A DNA stretch of 64,000 nt from Talinum fruticosum (lineage: Eukaryota > Streptophyta > Magnoliopsida > Caryophyllales > Talinaceae): assembly GCA_021018815.1 (NCBI GenBank), contig JAITYX010000104.1, positions 310,001 through 374,000 on the forward strand, in the 5' to 3' direction. A program made the position numbers and the translations under genes. The notes under the pieces were generated by a model. That model worked only from the letters and a program-made list of their open reading frames with translations, was not told where the DNA came from and did not search any database. Positions 63,037 through 64,000 of the stretch are shown here, in pieces; the stretch's first letter is position 1; each line of letters opens with the position of its first letter.

Positions 63037-64000
63037 TGAAGACTCGGGTATGACTAACTAATCCCTTGAATGTGTTTTGATTTCATGCATTCATCTAAAT
63101 TTAGGATAAAGCAAGAAGCATCCTAAAAGAAATTCATTTAACTAAGTCATATGCTTTACAATTCATCATTTCAATATGACTTATTCTTGATCGAACCGAG
63201 GCTTAAGCATTTTAAGATTATCCGACTAAGTCGGACTCGGACTTAGAAAGTAGAATCCGAATTAGTTATGACAGATCGAGTAAGTCTGACCCACTCGAAT
63301 CTTACCTACTCGGAAGACCCACTCGGATCCGACCCACTCGGAACTCGGACCGAGATCCGACCCACTCGGAACTCGGACTCGGATCCGACCCCTCGGAACT
63401 CGGACTCGGATCTACCCACTCGGAACTCGGATTCGACCCACTTAGTCGGACTCGGACATTTAGTTTGCCTACGCTATTATTTGTTTAATTATGCATAATT
63501 GTAAAATGTCTATATAACTCTTGTGCCCATTAAGATTGAACGATTTATTTATGAGTTTTAGCATATCCGGAATCCGAGTATATTGAATATTAGACTTGAA
63601 ATATTCCAGATTAATAGATTAAGGTAATTCGTCATTAAATGCTTTATTTAGACTAATCATTATCTAATTATGGACCAAAGTATATTTATACTTTGAGAAC
63701 TATTGTGCTTAATGTTTTTGCAGCTTTTTCCAATGTTAATTATTTGAAGAAAAGCAAAAACAAAAAGCTTCGACCGTTAAAGTACTACCGGACAAAAAGT
63801 CGGAATTTCTAGAAAAGCTCGGAACTTACTGACGACCTTGTGCATTCATTGTTTTGGGTAATATTTTATTTACGAGTCTAACGGTCTTTTCGTTTTGCTT
63901 TTCCAGTTTACAAAAGCTGTAAAAGAGTTGTTGGAAGCTAGGACCAAGGCACAACGGTTATTTCAAGGTGGTCCAGAAATCGAGTGACTCGGACTATCCG
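63037..64000 (+). repeat. Sire-G: divergent Sirevirus LTR, cut by the window end
   Basis: It starts TGAAGACTCGGG like other Sire LTRs. From about 63555 it aligns with the family (GAGTATATTGAATATTAGACTT, GACCAAAGTAT, TTATACTTTGAGAAC), but 63065-63550 is different. CCCTG precedes it. Whether it is a 5' LTR or a solo LTR cannot be told. Confidence 0.75.
63285..63440. repeat. GC-richer minisatellite in the Sire-G LTR
   Basis: A unit of about 28 bases (GACCCACTCGGAACTCGGAC then TCGGATCC) is repeated about five times with small changes. Other Sire LTRs here lack it. Confidence 0.8.

Overview
This window looks like nuclear plant DNA, most likely pericentromeric or other heterochromatin of a eudicot. 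It contains no recognisable host gene, tRNA, rRNA or CRISPR array. Almost everything is a transposable element or satellite-like repeat. The element types are plant ones: a Sirevirus-like Ty1/copia family, a Tekay/Del-like Ty3/gypsy chromovirus, a very long Tat/Ogre-like LTR, Helitron-like elements, a hAT-type element and an L1-like relic. The species cannot be named from the sequence.

Left part (1-13293). The window opens inside the 3' half of a Sirevirus (Sire-A): a post-pol ORF, a polypurine tract and a 1.44 kb LTR ending at 3473. After 1.3 kb of AT-rich DNA come two tandem head-to-tail copies (4765-9139 and 9212-13219) of a 4.0-4.4 kb non-coding element. It has Helitron-like ends, and its right-hand end is reiterated many times between (ATT)n tracts.

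Central part (13294-56130). One old minus-strand Ty3/gypsy element (Tek-1) spans about 43 kb because five later LTR elements landed in it. Its own sequence is about 7.5 kb. The insertions are Sire-B (13770-22949, in its 3' LTR), Sire-C (26547-37309, between RT and RNase H), a solo Sire LTR, Sire-D (37561-39059, in RT), a 4 kb Tat-like solo LTR (39248-43309, in RT) and Sire-E (43570-53277, at the start of RT). Each is bounded by a 5 bp target duplication (perfect or with one change), and the Tek-1 reading resumes at every junction. A 365 bp Helitron-like element sits in its leader.

Right part (56131-64000). This holds unassigned AT-rich DNA, a non-autonomous hAT-like element with a perfect 8 bp target duplication (57590-58815), an L1-like zinc-finger relic cut by Sire-F (from 59487), and a divergent Sire LTR (Sire-G, from 63037) inserted in the Sire-F post-pol ORF.

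How the Sire family works: the LTR supplies a TATA promoter, a Met-tRNA-type primer site follows the 5' LTR, and gag then pol (protease, integrase, reverse transcriptase, RNase H) make the particle and copy the RNA. All five copies that reach this region carry the same extra post-pol ORF starting MPKRG or MFKRG. In the three copies with the upstream region visible, that ORF has its own TATA box 150-240 bases before its ATG. This accessory gene with an apparent internal promoter is the best candidate here for an undescribed system.

Caution: near-identical copies differ mostly at CAG/CTG-type sites (for example CAGAG written CGAG, CCTGG written CCCGG, TTCTGAG written TTACGAG or TTCCGAG). This looks like systematic sequencing error, so some apparent frameshifts may not be real.
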